55,864 bases of DNA from Candidatus Nomurabacteria bacterium RIFCSPHIGHO2_02_40_30. GTDB lineage: Bacteria > Patescibacteriota > Minisyncoccia > Phycocordibacterales > UBA9973. The stretch lies in NCBI GenBank assembly GCA_001785445.1, contig MFTV01000005.1, forward strand, positions 1 through 55,864, given 5' to 3'. The notes under the pieces are model-generated. The model ran no database searches and was not told the DNA's origin. It saw nothing but the letters and a program-made list of their open reading frames with translations. This document shows positions 15,567 through 24,439 of this stretch, piece by piece. Each line of letters begins with the position of its first letter. Positions within the stretch are counted from its first letter, which is position 1. Made by a program: the position numbers and the translations under genes.

Positions 15567-18401
15567 CTACAATACAATGTTGATAAGTCTGTTTTTTACA
15601 TAAATAACCTTTTTGATATCTTTGCCTGCAAGATACTTTAAAATTCCACTATTTTTGCAAGCTTTATTTTTTACCTCTTCTTCTTTTTCCTCAACTCCAA
15701 TCATCATTTCCGCTCTTACTTTACCATTTATCTGCACTACAACTTTTATTTCTTCGTCTTTAATTAAATTTTCATCAAACGAAGGCCAAATAGAAAGATG
15801 AATGGAATTTTTGTTCCCTAAATTAAACCATATTTCTTCGGTGATGTGCGGGGCAAACGGCGACAGAAGCTGCAGAAATTTTTCATACACATCTCGAGAG
15901 ATAAAATCTAATTTTCCAACTTCGTTCAAGAAAATCATGAAAGTGGAAATAGCTGTGTTAAATTTCATATTTTCTATATCAAAACTTACTTTTTTTATTG
16001 TTTTTTCGACTTCAAATTCAGAATATTTTTTATTCTTTTTTATTTTGTACTGGAGATTATATACCCGCTCCAGAAACCTCCTAGGTCCAATCAAGGCCTC
16101 TTCACTCCAAGCAATAGTTTGGTCAAATGGCCCCATGAACATTTCGTAAAGTCGGAGTGTATCAGCGCCGTACCTTTTCACAATATCATCAGGATTTATG
16201 ACATTGCCTCTAGATTTAGACATCTTTTCCCCATTTTCGGCCAAAATAAGTCCGTGTGAAGTGCGTTTCATGTACGGTTCGCTGGTCGGCACCAGTTTTA
16301 AATCAAAAAGGAATTTATGCCAAAAACGTGAATATAGAAGGTGTAATGTGGTATGTTCATTCCCGCCATTATACCAGTCCACAGGCATAAAATGCCTGAA
16401 ATTTTCAATTTGCAATTTCCAATTTTCAAATGAAGCAGAACCACTGAAACCTTTCTTGCTCATACAATAAGCAAGATAGTACCAAGAAGAGCCAGCCCAG
16501 TTCGGCATGGTATCTGTTTCCCTCTTCGCCTTTCCTTTACAACTTGGACATTTCACATTCACCCACTTTTCTATATGCGCCAATGGACTCTCGCCTGTAT
16601 CTGTCGGCTGATAATTTTTCATCTTACCTGTTAACTTGGGCAATTCCACCGGCAAATCTTTCTCCGGCACAGGCACCAGCCCGCATTCTCCGCAATTTAT
16701 AACCGGAATCGGCTCGCCCCAGTACCGCTGGCGTGAAAAAATCCAGTCCCGAAGTTTGAAAGTTACTTTTTCTTTTCCTCCGACAAAATTTATAATTTCT
16801 TTTTTCGCTTTTTCAGATTCCATGCGGTCAAATTTACCAGAATTTACGAGCAGTCCCCCTCCCGTATACGTAGCTTCTTTTATTTTACCGAGAAAACCAT
16901 TCCAGACTAAATCTCTCTCTACAATACTTAAAAATTCATACACTTCGTCTTTTTTCTTCCAGAAAGTTATGAGTTTGTCATTCTCTTCTTTTGAAATAGG
17001 TACTTGTTCACCATTTTGCAATTCAAAATATAAATAACGAAATCGGGCAAGCGTATTGTTATTTTTCATTTGATGATAAAAGTATATAAACGAAAAGCCG
17101 CCAATTTGCCGGACAAATTTGGCACTTGTGTACCCTGCCTCTTCTTGTATCTCTCTCTTGCCGGTTTCTATTAAATCTTCTCCCTTTTCTATGCCACCGG
17201 AAACCATAGAATGAATACTCGGATGATTTCTCCACTGCAGACATAAGTACTCGTCTTTTTCCCAGTGCTTTACAATACACATTACTGCATCACGGTCTAC
17301 GTGAGGTACACCATCCCTAGGAGTCTCTTGCGGAACTGTGCTTTTTGATACAGCTGCGACAACTTGCTTTATGGGTAAATTAAATTTTTTGGCAAATTCA
17401 AAATCCCTGTCATCATGCGCCGGCACACCCATGATGGCCCCTGTGCCATAGTCAGCAGATACATAATTAACGACAAAAACAGGTATCATTTCACCACTAG
17501 CAGGATTCTTGGCTGTAAGTCCTGTATCAGCGCCAATCTTTTCTTTATTTTCTCTATCAGTATCTACTTTTATTCCAAAGTCTTTACCTGTTAATTTCTT
17601 AGCGACTTCTGGGGCAATGGCTAAAAATGTCGCACCGAAAATAGTATCTGGTCTAGTTGTGAAAACTTTTATACGATTCGGGTGTCCAAGACCCGAAATT
17701 TCAAATTCTATCTCTGCTCCTTCGCTCTTACCTATCCAGTTGCGCTGTCCTAACTTTATCTGTGGTAAATAATCCACATCATCTAAATCTTTATAAAGCC
17801 TCTCGGCATATTTGGTAATAGCCAGCATCCACTGTTCTTTTTCTTTTTTCTCTACCGTTGTTCCACAGCGCTCACATGCGCCATTGATGACTTCTTCATT
17901 AGCAAGTCCAATTTTATCTTTCGGACACCAATTAATCATCATTCTTTTTTTGTAAGCCAAGCCCTTTTTAAAAAACTGCAAAAATATCCATTGAGTCCAT
18001 TTATAATATTTAGTATCTGTTGTGTTAATCTCCCGTGACCAGTCGAAAGATATGCCAAGTGATTTTATTTGTCGCCTAAATGTGTCAGTATTGGCTTTAG
18101 TAACCACCCGTGGGTCTTTGCCTGTCTTGATGGCGTAGTTCTCTGTCGGTAGTCCAAATGCATCCCAGCCGATGGGATATAAAACGTTAAAACCTTGCAT
18201 TCTTTTTTTGCGAGAAATAACATCCATGCCAATATAAGGCCTCGGATGCCCCACATGAAGACCGTCACCAGAGGGATATGGGAATTCTATCAAGCTGTAA
18301 TATTTTGGCTTTTTCGATTTATTACTTGCTTGATATGTCTTTTTTTTATCCCAAAAAGTTTGCCACTTTTTTTCAATTTTCTTATGGTCGTAAGATTTCA
18401 T
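15567..18401 (-). CDS. leuS: leucyl-tRNA synthetase with inserted Nudix domain
   Basis: Class Ia LeuRS with HIGH-equivalent HVGH, zinc-type CERCG and C..C segments, CP1 editing residues (TTRPDTIFGATF, GVPAHDDRDFEFA), SWYYLAY, KMSKSRGNVINPDDI and the C-terminal VQINGKVRAEM domain. At 944 aa it is longer than usual (about 800-880). Residues about 360-500, between LPIKQVV and YTGGGLLVNSGKFD in CP1, form a Nudix hydrolase domain with a full box: GGIEKG-E-DLIETGK-RE-IQEEAGY. A second small insert near residue 660 encodes NWKLQIENF. Catalytic and editing motifs are intact. Confidence 0.95.
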   Translation of the reverse strand: MKSYDHKKIEKKWQTFWDKKKTYQASNKSKKPKYYSLIEFPYPSGDGLHVGHPRPYIGMDVISRKKRMQGFNVLYPIGWDAFGLPTENYAIKTGKDPRVVTKANTDTFRRQIKSLGISFDWSREINTTDTKYYKWTQWIFLQFFKKGLAYKKRMMINWCPKDKIGLANEEVINGACERCGTTVEKKEKEQWMLAITKYAERLYKDLDDVDYLPQIKLGQRNWIGKSEGAEIEFEISGLGHPNRIKVFTTRPDTIFGATFLAIAPEVAKKLTGKDFGIKVDTDRENKEKIGADTGLTAKNPASGEMIPVFVVNYVSADYGTGAIMGVPAHDDRDFEFAKKFNLPIKQVVAAVSKSTVPQETPRDGVPHVDRDAVMCIVKHWEKDEYLCLQWRNHPSIHSMVSGGIEKGEDLIETGKREIQEEAGYTSAKFVRQIGGFSFIYFYHQMKNNNTLARFRYLYFELQNGEQVPISKEENDKLITFWKKKDEVYEFLSIVERDLVWNGFLGKIKEATYTGGGLLVNSGKFDRMESEKAKKEIINFVGGKEKVTFKLRDWIFSRQRYWGEPIPVINCGECGLVPVPEKDLPVELPKLTGKMKNYQPTDTGESPLAHIEKWVNVKCPSCKGKAKRETDTMPNWAGSSWYYLAYCMSKKGFSGSASFENWKLQIENFRHFMPVDWYNGGNEHTTLHLLYSRFWHKFLFDLKLVPTSEPYMKRTSHGLILAENGEKMSKSRGNVINPDDIVKRYGADTLRLYEMFMGPFDQTIAWSEEALIGPRRFLERVYNLQYKIKKNKKYSEFEVEKTIKKVSFDIENMKFNTAISTFMIFLNEVGKLDFISRDVYEKFLQLLSPFAPHITEEIWFNLGNKNSIHLSIWPSFDENLIKDEEIKVVVQINGKVRAEMMIGVEEKEEEVKNKACKNSGILKYLAGKDIKKVIYVKNRLINIVL
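16383..16432 (+). repeat. hairpin plus AT-rich repeat inside leuS
   Basis: A 6-bp stem aggcat/atgcct (16383-16397) is followed by attttcaatttgcaattt-type sequence (16401-16431). It resembles the tsaD insertion in arrangement and plus-strand orientation, though leuS is read from the other strand, so it encodes a different peptide (NWKLQIENF). Confidence 0.6.
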
Positions 18402-18416
18402 TCATTTCATACCATC

Positions 18417-18959
18417 TTAGTTGTCTTTAAACTTTTTATAGGCTACCCAAATGAGAATTGCGAGTGCAAGCGCTAAAATAACTACCTTAATCAAGTCATC
18501 GGCTGAACTCCAGTATCGCATGGAGGCAATGATAAATGACAAAACACCAGCCAAAGAAAGAGCAATGCCAATAAGCATGTTGCCTTTTAAGAAATTCCCA
18601 ATAACCACGCACAGAGCACCCAAGAGAACCAGAGTCACAAATACGTTCCTGTCATAAATTTTTTGCGCAGCGTTATAGTCGTTTCGGCAGGTAAACTGTA
18701 AATCACAATACCCGGTCGGCTGTGTTTCCCCCACAACTATAGGCTTGCCATAGTAAGTGTTATTTGTCCATTGCCCCCCTTTAGCTACACATTCGTTTTG
18801 AGTATCAGGGTTAGTAACTACTTGCGATGTATTAGGACAGAAAGCTTCATAATTGGGCTGTTTATAAACCAAAGAAAGAGCATAATTAAAAAACAAATTG
18901 AGCACAATGACAATACCAATAATAAGGGACCACTTGAGCACTTTTGATTGTGTTTGCAT
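18417..18959 (-). CDS. membrane protein of unknown function
   Basis: A 180-aa protein with an N-terminal span (SLIIGIVIVLNLFFNYALSLVY), an outer loop of about 70 residues with four Cys (AFCP, NECV, GYCD, FTCR), then three more spans and a basic KKFKDN tail. The paired Cys suggest disulfides in an extracytoplasmic loop. No family is recognised. It lies 15 bp upstream of leuS on the same strand. Confidence 0.65.
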   Translation of the reverse strand: MQTQSKVLKWSLIIGIVIVLNLFFNYALSLVYKQPNYEAFCPNTSQVVTNPDTQNECVAKGGQWTNNTYYGKPIVVGETQPTGYCDLQFTCRNDYNAAQKIYDRNVFVTLVLLGALCVVIGNFLKGNMLIGIALSLAGVLSFIIASMRYWSSADDLIKVVILALALAILIWVAYKKFKDN

Positions 18960-18996
18960 ATGTTATAATGTATCATATAAAAAACAAATAATAAAT

Positions 18997-19362
18997 ATGA
19001 GAAAGAGATTCGAGGATTTTTCGGAAAAGTTAACAAGATGGATTGGCTCACCCCAGTCTATTTTAGTACATACCATTTTTTTCTTGGCAATGTTCTGTTT
19101 GTATTTTTTTAATATTTCATCGAGTAATATACTTTTAATTTTAACTACGGTAGTTTCACTGGAAGCCATTTACCTCTCGATTTTTATTCAGATGTCGGTA
19201 AATAGACATAGTCAGGAACTCGAAGAAGTTTCCGAAGGTATTGAAGAAATCCAGGAAGATGTGGATGAGATACAAAAAGATGTGGACGAAATTCAAGAAG
19301 ACGTGGAGGAAATTCAGGGTGAAAAACCTGCCCGTCCCGCAGGCGGGGAAAAACCTATTTAG
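18997..19362 (+). CDS. DUF1003-like membrane protein with coiled-coil tail
   Basis: A 121-aa protein: FEDFSEKLTRWIGSPQSILVH, two membrane spans and SIFIQMSVNRHSQELEE, resembling the DUF1003 family. A tail of acidic heptad-like repeats follows (EEIQEDV, DEIQKDV). The last residues, GEKPARPAGGEKPI, come from a GC-rich insertion with duplicated flanks. The start at 18997 is preferred because an earlier ATG at 18898 would lie upstream of the TATAAT at 18964 and overlap the divergent gene. Confidence 0.7.
   Translation: MRKRFEDFSEKLTRWIGSPQSILVHTIFFLAMFCLYFFNISSSNILLILTTVVSLEAIYLSIFIQMSVNRHSQELEEVSEGIEEIQEDVDEIQKDVDEIQEDVEEIQGEKPARPAGGEKPI
19321..19356 (+). repeat. GC-rich micro-insert with 9-bp direct repeats
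   Basis: An 18-bp GC-rich core (gcccgtcccgcaggcggg, 19330-19347) is flanked by identical gaaaaacct copies at 19321-19329 and 19348-19356. Net gain is 27 bp (9 codons), in frame. It looks like a target-site duplication around a tiny insertion. Confidence 0.75.
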
Positions 19363-20250
19363 CGCTCCAGACTGCCGTATTGGCAAGCGATATATTGCGT
19401 TTGTTGGATTTCTCTAAAAGACAAAGCTCGCCTACTTCTGTTTCTCCTCTAAAATTTTTCATAGCTTGCTCAAGCGCATAGCCTAGAGATAATGGAGACG
19501 AGTCAGTGGCATATGAAGTTAAAATAACAAAAAGTGGTTTATCACTTAAAACTTTTTGCACTTGTGAAAGAAGTTTCGGCAACATTTCTTCTATCTTCCA
19601 AGTTTCCCCTTTTGGTCCGCGACCGTACTTCGGCGGATCCATTATTATGGCATCATACTTATTACCTCTCTTAACTTCTCGTTCTAGAAATTTTATTACA
19701 TCGTCTTCTATTACTCTCATAGGCAAGTCTGTCAATCCAGAAACTTTTTGATTTTCTTTGCCCCAATTTAGAGTCTGCTTGGAAGCATCCACATGCGTCA
19801 CCTCTGCGCCAGCCCGCAAGGCAAAAAGGCTCGCGACTCCTGTGTAGCCGAATAAATTCAAAAATTTAACCTTTTGTGAAGGATGGTCCTTCACAGCTTT
19901 ATTGATTTTTTTTCTATAAAATCCCAATGGCTCGCCTGCTCCGGAAAAAATCCCAAATGCCGAAACGGTGTAGGCATTGCCAAAAATTTAATCCCTCTAT
20001 ATTCCATCTCCCACTTGTCAAAGACAGCCTTTGACATTTGCCATCCGGGCTTAGCGCCTTTTCTGGAACTCCAAAACTTACCCTCTATTTTTTCCCATTC
20101 ATTTTTTAAAGTTTTAGGCCAAACAGCGTCTTCATACGGACGCACAAAAACATATTTGCCGAATCTCTCCAGCTTTTCCCCTTCGCCGGTATCCAGAAGT
20201 TCGTAATCTTTCCACTCCTCTGAACAAAAAATTTTAATTTCGTTTTGCAT
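19355..20250 (-). CDS. SAM-dependent rRNA methyltransferase (RlmI-like), split by a -1 frameshift
   Basis: Two overlapping minus-strand frames form one protein. The first (20250 to 19891, 119 aa) carries the N-terminal region ending FPEQASHWDFIEKK. The second (to 19355) carries the Rossmann methyltransferase with FLNLFGYTGVASL, VDASKQTLNWGKEN and the MDPPKYGRGPKG motif. The join lies in a run of eight A (19906-19913 on the plus strand, as T). Re-reading one A restores IEKKINKAVK. It could be programmed or transcriptional slippage, a true inactivating mutation, or a sequencing error. It overlaps the end of the DUF1003 gene tail to tail by 8 bp. Confidence 0.75.
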
Positions 20251-20277
20251 TTTGTACTAAAAATTCTATAACTATTG

Positions 20278-21105
20278 CTATATGAGAAACTCTACCACAT
20301 CTCCGTCTTTTACTATGTATTCTTTACCTTCGGTGCGCACCCAACCTTTTTCTCGCGCTTTAGAAAAAGAGCCGGCTTCTATTAGCTGATCGTAAGAAAC
20401 GACTTCCGCACGAATAAATTTCTGCTGAAAATCGGTATGGATTGACTTGCCGGCAAAAGGCGCCGTCGCTCCACGGAGCGTAGTCCATGCCCTTGATTCA
20501 TCTTCACCTGTGGTAAAAAAGGTAATAAGATTTAATAAATCATAACTCGCTTTAATGAGGTTATCTAATCCTGTGCCGAAAATTGGGTCGACTTCTATAT
20601 GTGGGCCGGACAACTTAGAAACGAAATCTCTTTTAACTATATCAGCAGCCTCTGATGTATTTAAAACATACAACGTGGGTTTTTTAATATTTGCAAGTTC
20701 AAGCTCCATATTTATAACTTCAATGTCAAAAAGTGGGTCCACTTTGTCATGCACGTGAATCATGTCTTTGTCTTCAAAGATGCGCACTACCTCAAGTATA
20801 GCGTCCACCTCGCGGATATGAGATAGAAATTTATTTCCAAGTCCCGCCCCCTCTGATGCGCCCTTAACAAGTCCAGCAATATCTACAAACTCTACCACAG
20901 CCGGAATAGTTTTCTTTGACTTAGATATAGCTGAAAGCTTGTCCAAGCGCTCATCTGGCACTGGAACAATCCCCACCGATGGGTCAATGGTACAGAAAGG
21001 ATAATTCTCTGCCGGCACGCCCTTCTTAGTCAGCGCGTTAAAAAGCGTGGACTTCCCCACATTGGGCAAACCGACTATGCCTATCGTTAGTTTTGTATAC
21101 GACAT
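20278..21105 (-). CDS. ychF: ribosome-binding ATPase YchF, shortened
   Basis: Obg-family ATPase with G1 [11 protein letters not shown]3 [26 protein letters not shown] and the C-terminal TGS-like domain ([38 protein letters not shown]). Full YchF is about 363 aa; this is 275 aa. [10 protein letters not shown] runs straight into KKPTLYVLN, so the antiparallel coiled-coil (helical) domain of about 80 residues is missing. No frameshift is visible, so it looks like a clean domain loss. The recombinase gene overlaps its 5' end by 68 bp. Confidence 0.92.
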   Translation of the reverse strand: MSYTKLTIGIVGLPNVGKSTLFNALTKKGVPAENYPFCTIDPSVGIVPVPDERLDKLSAISKSKKTIPAVVEFVDIAGLVKGASEGAGLGNKFLSHIREVDAILEVVRIFEDKDMIHVHDKVDPLFDIEVINMELELANIKKPTLYVLNTSEAADIVKRDFVSKLSGPHIEVDPIFGTGLDNLIKASYDLLNLITFFTTGEDESRAWTTLRGATAPFAGKSIHTDFQQKFIRAEVVSYDQLIEAGSFSKAREKGWVRTEGKEYIVKDGDVVEFLI

Positions 21106-22711
21106 TTTGATATAACGATAGGGGTATGCTACCGGACACTTGAAGTTGTTTCTGAGTGCCGATAATTTTTCCTACCGTACTTCTGATTATAGCTTGTCTC
21201 GCCTCAAAACTTAAATTTTCAAGGGTTTCCGATATCTCCTCTGAAAATATTTTCACCTGATTTTCAGTCGGCATCGTAGCAACATTAATATTACTTTCTT
21301 CTTGTTCGACCTTTCTTATTTGCGACTCAAGCTCTTCTTTTTGCTTGTTCCTTGGTATTGTATACTCCTTTAATTTTTCTAAGGAAAATAATCCGGCACC
21401 ATAGGCATTGTTATATCGATCCACTTGTTCCTTTAATTTTGTGATATTTTTTTGTATTGTGTCTATATCAATGCCGGAGGCTTTGATCTTATCTTTTCGA
21501 TTTTTTCTCCACCGATCCATTTCTGCCAACATCCGATCCGGAGATGTTATCAGTCCTATAATTCCTTGCCACACCATTCTATCGGCGATCCTTGCATTGA
21601 TTCCTCTCTCCATGCATGTAGGAGGTAGTGGGAAACTGTAGATCCTATCACTGCATCGATAATAAAGGTGCTTGCCATGTTGAGGACCTTCACCGCATCT
21701 TTTTTTACCGCATGAGCAGTGGATCTTGCCGCCAAGAAGATATTCATTTTTAGTTCTTCGTTGACACAACACAAAGTTAGTTTTTAGTTGGGCTCGCACT
21801 TTCATAAAAAGTTCGTCGTCAATGATGCGTGGTATTGGGATATTTGGTGCGATCCATTCTGCTTCCGGTTTAATTCTTCGGCTAGTCTTTTTTACTTGTC
21901 GATATTTTTCCGTCTTTATAGGATTCACTGGAACTACCGCATAAGAACTGCCCCAGTGTCCCTGTCCTGTGTATCCTTTGTGTCGTAGCATAGTGGTAAG
22001 GGTACTAGTGGCCCATACACCTCTTTTGCTTCTTCTTGGTTTGATGCCAAGCTCCTGAAGTCTCCGCACCACTTGGCGAAGTGTTAGTTTCTCTTCACCA
22101 ACCCATACGAATATCATTCTCACGACCACCGCTTCTTCTTCGTTGATAACATAGTAGCCATGCGTTTTTGTCTCTTTATTATTGCGAATGTAGCTATATC
22201 CATACAGAGCTTCTGTTGTAAGAATGTGACCATTCTTCACCTTGCGAAGTTTGCCGAGACGAAAGCGTTCCGATATTTTTGCTCGTTCATATTCAGAAAA
22301 TAATCCACGTACTCCATAAAGAATTTTATCCTCCATATTTTTTGGCGTAGATACTGTAACAAAAAATACTTCAATACCAGCTTCTTTCAGTTCATCCATC
22401 ACCAACTCTTGCAATGAATACCGACGAGCTAGCCTGTCTGGATCGTAAATCATTACTGCATCCCAGATTTTTTTCTTTGAATCAACACGAAGCTCGTCGA
22501 GTTTTGGTCTTACAATGTTGTCGCCGGACCAACCCTCGTCAAGATATTGTCTGACTATGGTGTAGTTGCCGGGACCGAATTTTTTATCGGCAAAATCCTT
22601 CATTGCCATGATTTGATTCTGAATAGTTTCCTGGTCCTCTTGAAGCGAAGTCGAGACTCTTCCATAGAGAGCAATAAACCAATGTATTCCGTTGTTGATG
22701 ATGTCAACCAT
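21038..22711 (-). CDS. large serine recombinase (site-specific integrase)
   Basis: A 557-aa resolvase/invertase-type recombinase: catalytic Ser in [10 protein letters not shown], then YDPDRLARR and [17 protein letters not shown], a recombinase domain ([22 protein letters not shown]), a zinc ribbon ([15 protein letters not shown]) and a C-terminal coiled coil. Such enzymes integrate phages and islands without host factors other than a directionality factor. Its last 22 or so codons are read through the 5' end of ychF in another frame. The 58-aa HTH gene ends 4 nt upstream. Confidence 0.93.
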   Translation of the reverse strand: MVDIINNGIHWFIALYGRVSTSLQEDQETIQNQIMAMKDFADKKFGPGNYTIVRQYLDEGWSGDNIVRPKLDELRVDSKKKIWDAVMIYDPDRLARRYSLQELVMDELKEAGIEVFFVTVSTPKNMEDKILYGVRGLFSEYERAKISERFRLGKLRKVKNGHILTTEALYGYSYIRNNKETKTHGYYVINEEEAVVVRMIFVWVGEEKLTLRQVVRRLQELGIKPRRSKRGVWATSTLTTMLRHKGYTGQGHWGSSYAVVPVNPIKTEKYRQVKKTSRRIKPEAEWIAPNIPIPRIIDDELFMKVRAQLKTNFVLCQRRTKNEYLLGGKIHCSCGKKRCGEGPQHGKHLYYRCSDRIYSFPLPPTCMERGINARIADRMVWQGIIGLITSPDRMLAEMDRWRKNRKDKIKASGIDIDTIQKNITKLKEQVDRYNNAYGAGLFSLEKLKEYTIPRNKQKEELESQIRKVEQEESNINVATMPTENQVKIFSEEISETLENLSFEARQAIIRSTVGKIIGTQKQLQVSGSIPLSLYQNVVYKTNDRHSRFAQCGEVHAF

Positions 22712-22715
22712 AATG

Positions 22716-22892
22716 TTATACCTTATTCTTTGCTAAAAACTTTTTTATCTCCGCCATATCAATACGCCATGGGGCAGTCTTCCCTTCTCCAAGTTTATAT
22801 CCTTTAAGCTTGCCACTCTTTAACCATCTCTCCACAGTTCGAGGATTAACTCTAAAAAATTCTGCAACTTCTTTTCTCGTTTTAAATTCCAT
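22716..22892 (-). CDS. excisionase-like helix-turn-helix protein
   Basis: A 58-aa protein starting MEFKTRKEVAEFFRVNPRTV and followed by ERWLKSGKLKGYKLG, APWRID and EIKKFLAKNK, a typical helix_turn_helix-17/excisionase layout with a wing. TATAAT ends 6 nt before the ATG (22899-22904). The stop is 4 nt before the recombinase ATG, so the two are coupled; it may regulate recombination direction. Confidence 0.85.
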   Translation of the reverse strand: MEFKTRKEVAEFFRVNPRTVERWLKSGKLKGYKLGEGKTAPWRIDMAEIKKFLAKNKV

Positions 22893-22925
22893 ATGTTTAT
22901 TATATACTTCTTTATACCTAATTGT

Positions 22926-23144
22926 CTATAGTGATAAATGAATGCCTTTCGACTCAAGACGCTTCAGTGTTTCGTTAAAAATAATGTCGTATGCATGAGA
23001 CAGATTATCCTCACAATCCTGTGGCTTAATGTATTGATAACCGTAACTAATCCCCTCAATGACAGTGAATGAGCATGATGTTGCCCCATATGCCTCGAAA
23101 ACTACAATATCGTCGTGTACAAACAATGAAAGAAAGTTTTCCAT
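22926..23144 (-). CDS. hypothetical protein, 72 aa
   Basis: An acidic small protein (MENFLSLFVHDDIVVFEAYG, ETLKRLESKGIHLSL). No family is recognised. It follows the 60-aa gene by 4 bp on the same strand, which supports it as part of a small operon. Confidence 0.5.
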   Translation of the reverse strand: MENFLSLFVHDDIVVFEAYGATSCSFTVIEGISYGYQYIKPQDCEDNLSHAYDIIFNETLKRLESKGIHLSL

Positions 23145-23148
23145 AAAT

Positions 23149-23331
23149 TTATATTTCTAACTTATAACCACTTTCTGTATTCGCCAGCGACATGAAATAA
23201 GCATAAAATATCCTAGTTAGCATTTTAGAGATAGGTATTTTCCACCGTGTCGCTTCTGCCTCCAAATCCTCATAAAATTCTCGATCAATTTCAAGCGTTA
23301 TTGTTACTTTATTTTCTTTTTGTAATTGCAT
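23149..23331 (-). CDS. small ribbon-helix-helix-like protein
   Basis: A 60-aa protein with a basic start MQLQKENKVTITLEIDREFY, then two helices (EDLEAEATRWKIP, ISKMLTRIFYAYFMS). Strand-helix-helix order resembles MetJ/Arc-type DNA-binding proteins. This is inferred from pattern only. Confidence 0.5.
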   Translation of the reverse strand: MQLQKENKVTITLEIDREFYEDLEAEATRWKIPISKMLTRIFYAYFMSLANTESGYKLEI

Positions 23332-23451
23332 AAATTTTGATTTTTTAGCTAATAATGGATGATTCTTCGTTTGATGGACCCAAAGTCTTGTGATTGATTT
23401 TGAGTCCTTATGCCATAAGGCTTGTTTGATGATGGTTTTCGTATAGAGGCA

Positions 23452-23682
23452 TTATATAGATTGATGCTCTAGCTGATAAGCGGTATATGGTTCCTCTGAT
23501 TTTCTGAATGTTCCTTTTTCTACCTCTTTATTTATTGCCAACTGCTTTTTCTGAAACTTCATGTGGGGTTCTTTTGTACATACTTTTTCTCCTGGACACC
23601 ACAACGTTTCGATTTGCCAATCCAGATTATTATCGTCTTGGCAAATCGATCCCTCGCAATGTTCTCCGTGATTATATTTCAT
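23452..23682 (-). CDS. hypothetical Cys-containing protein, 76 aa
   Basis: Contains HCEGSIC and WCPGEKVC, possible metal-binding pairs, in the first half, then a charged tail. No family is recognised. The spacing to neighbours fits a same-strand gene, but start and reality are uncertain. Confidence 0.4.
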   Translation of the reverse strand: MKYNHGEHCEGSICQDDNNLDWQIETLWCPGEKVCTKEPHMKFQKKQLAINKEVEKGTFRKSEEPYTAYQLEHQSI

Positions 23683-23697
23683 ATAATTTTATAACCT

Positions 23698-24150
23698 CTA
23701 AAATAATTTCTTTTGTGCTATTAAAATTGCTTTCTTTCTAATATTCCCTTTTTTATCTTTATTCGGTTCGACCAGCCAAAAAGTTTCTTCAATTTTTTGT
23801 ACTTGCGATGGATACAAAGTAACTATCTTATTGTTCCAACTAGAAAGGTTACTTTTAATTTTGACAACATATTTTGCAATATCTCCCGTCTCTGTTTCAT
23901 ATTCACATTCAGGCTGTGTTCGTATTTCAACAATCACACCAGTCATGCCAATATAATTTATTCCCTTTAACTCATACTCAAATAAACTATTTTTAGAAAA
24001 GCTCATTTCTGGATCGTCCGGCTTTTTACACTTGTGGTGAATCATTTTTAGCTCCTCAGGAGTTTTCATTACCACTTTTTGAAGAGTATTTTTAGGGTGA
24101 AGCTCTGGGAATTTATGACCTACAATTTTTACTATGTCTCCGATTTGCAT
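23698..24150 (-). CDS. hypothetical protein, 150 aa
   Basis: Begins MQIGDIVKIVGHKFPELHPK and has several beta-rich stretches (YIGMTGVIVEIRTQ, YVVKIKSNLSSWNNKIVTLYPSQVQKI), suggesting a small SH3/KOW-like barrel. No name is justified. It is the first gene of the left-arm minus-strand run, next to the gene-poor region. Confidence 0.55.
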   Translation of the reverse strand: MQIGDIVKIVGHKFPELHPKNTLQKVVMKTPEELKMIHHKCKKPDDPEMSFSKNSLFEYELKGINYIGMTGVIVEIRTQPECEYETETGDIAKYVVKIKSNLSSWNNKIVTLYPSQVQKIEETFWLVEPNKDKKGNIRKKAILIAQKKLF

Positions 24151-24253
24151 CTACTCACGATATAAGAGGCCCACAACGGAAATTGGTAAGGAAAGAAATC
24201 GAAAAAAAGACATTCTTTAATATGAATAAAGGATAATTATTACCAAAAAATCG

Positions 24254-24377
24254 TTATAAAATATAACTAAAAATAGAATAGTAGAACGCGATTACACACT
24301 ATAAACCTATTATTATCATTGAGTTATCCACATAACCATACATGGGTGTATGCACAAAATACCCTTATAAAATATAA
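24254..24377. other. possible replication-origin-like segment
   Basis: A perfect DnaA box TTATCCACA (24324-24332) is flanked by two copies of ttataaaatataa (24254-24266 and 24365-24377) in a gene-free AT-rich stretch. No Rep gene is recognised nearby, so an origin is only a possibility. Confidence 0.35.
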
Positions 24378-24439
24378 GAAAACCCCGAAAAATATGTGGT
24401 CTAAAACTAAAGTCAATACCCTAGATATTTATATTGCAA

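Noticed and set aside
21038-21105. Target-site duplication of ychF at the right end
   Set aside because: The first part of ychF (GLPNVGKST) was not found again near 41 kb; only weak short matches were seen.
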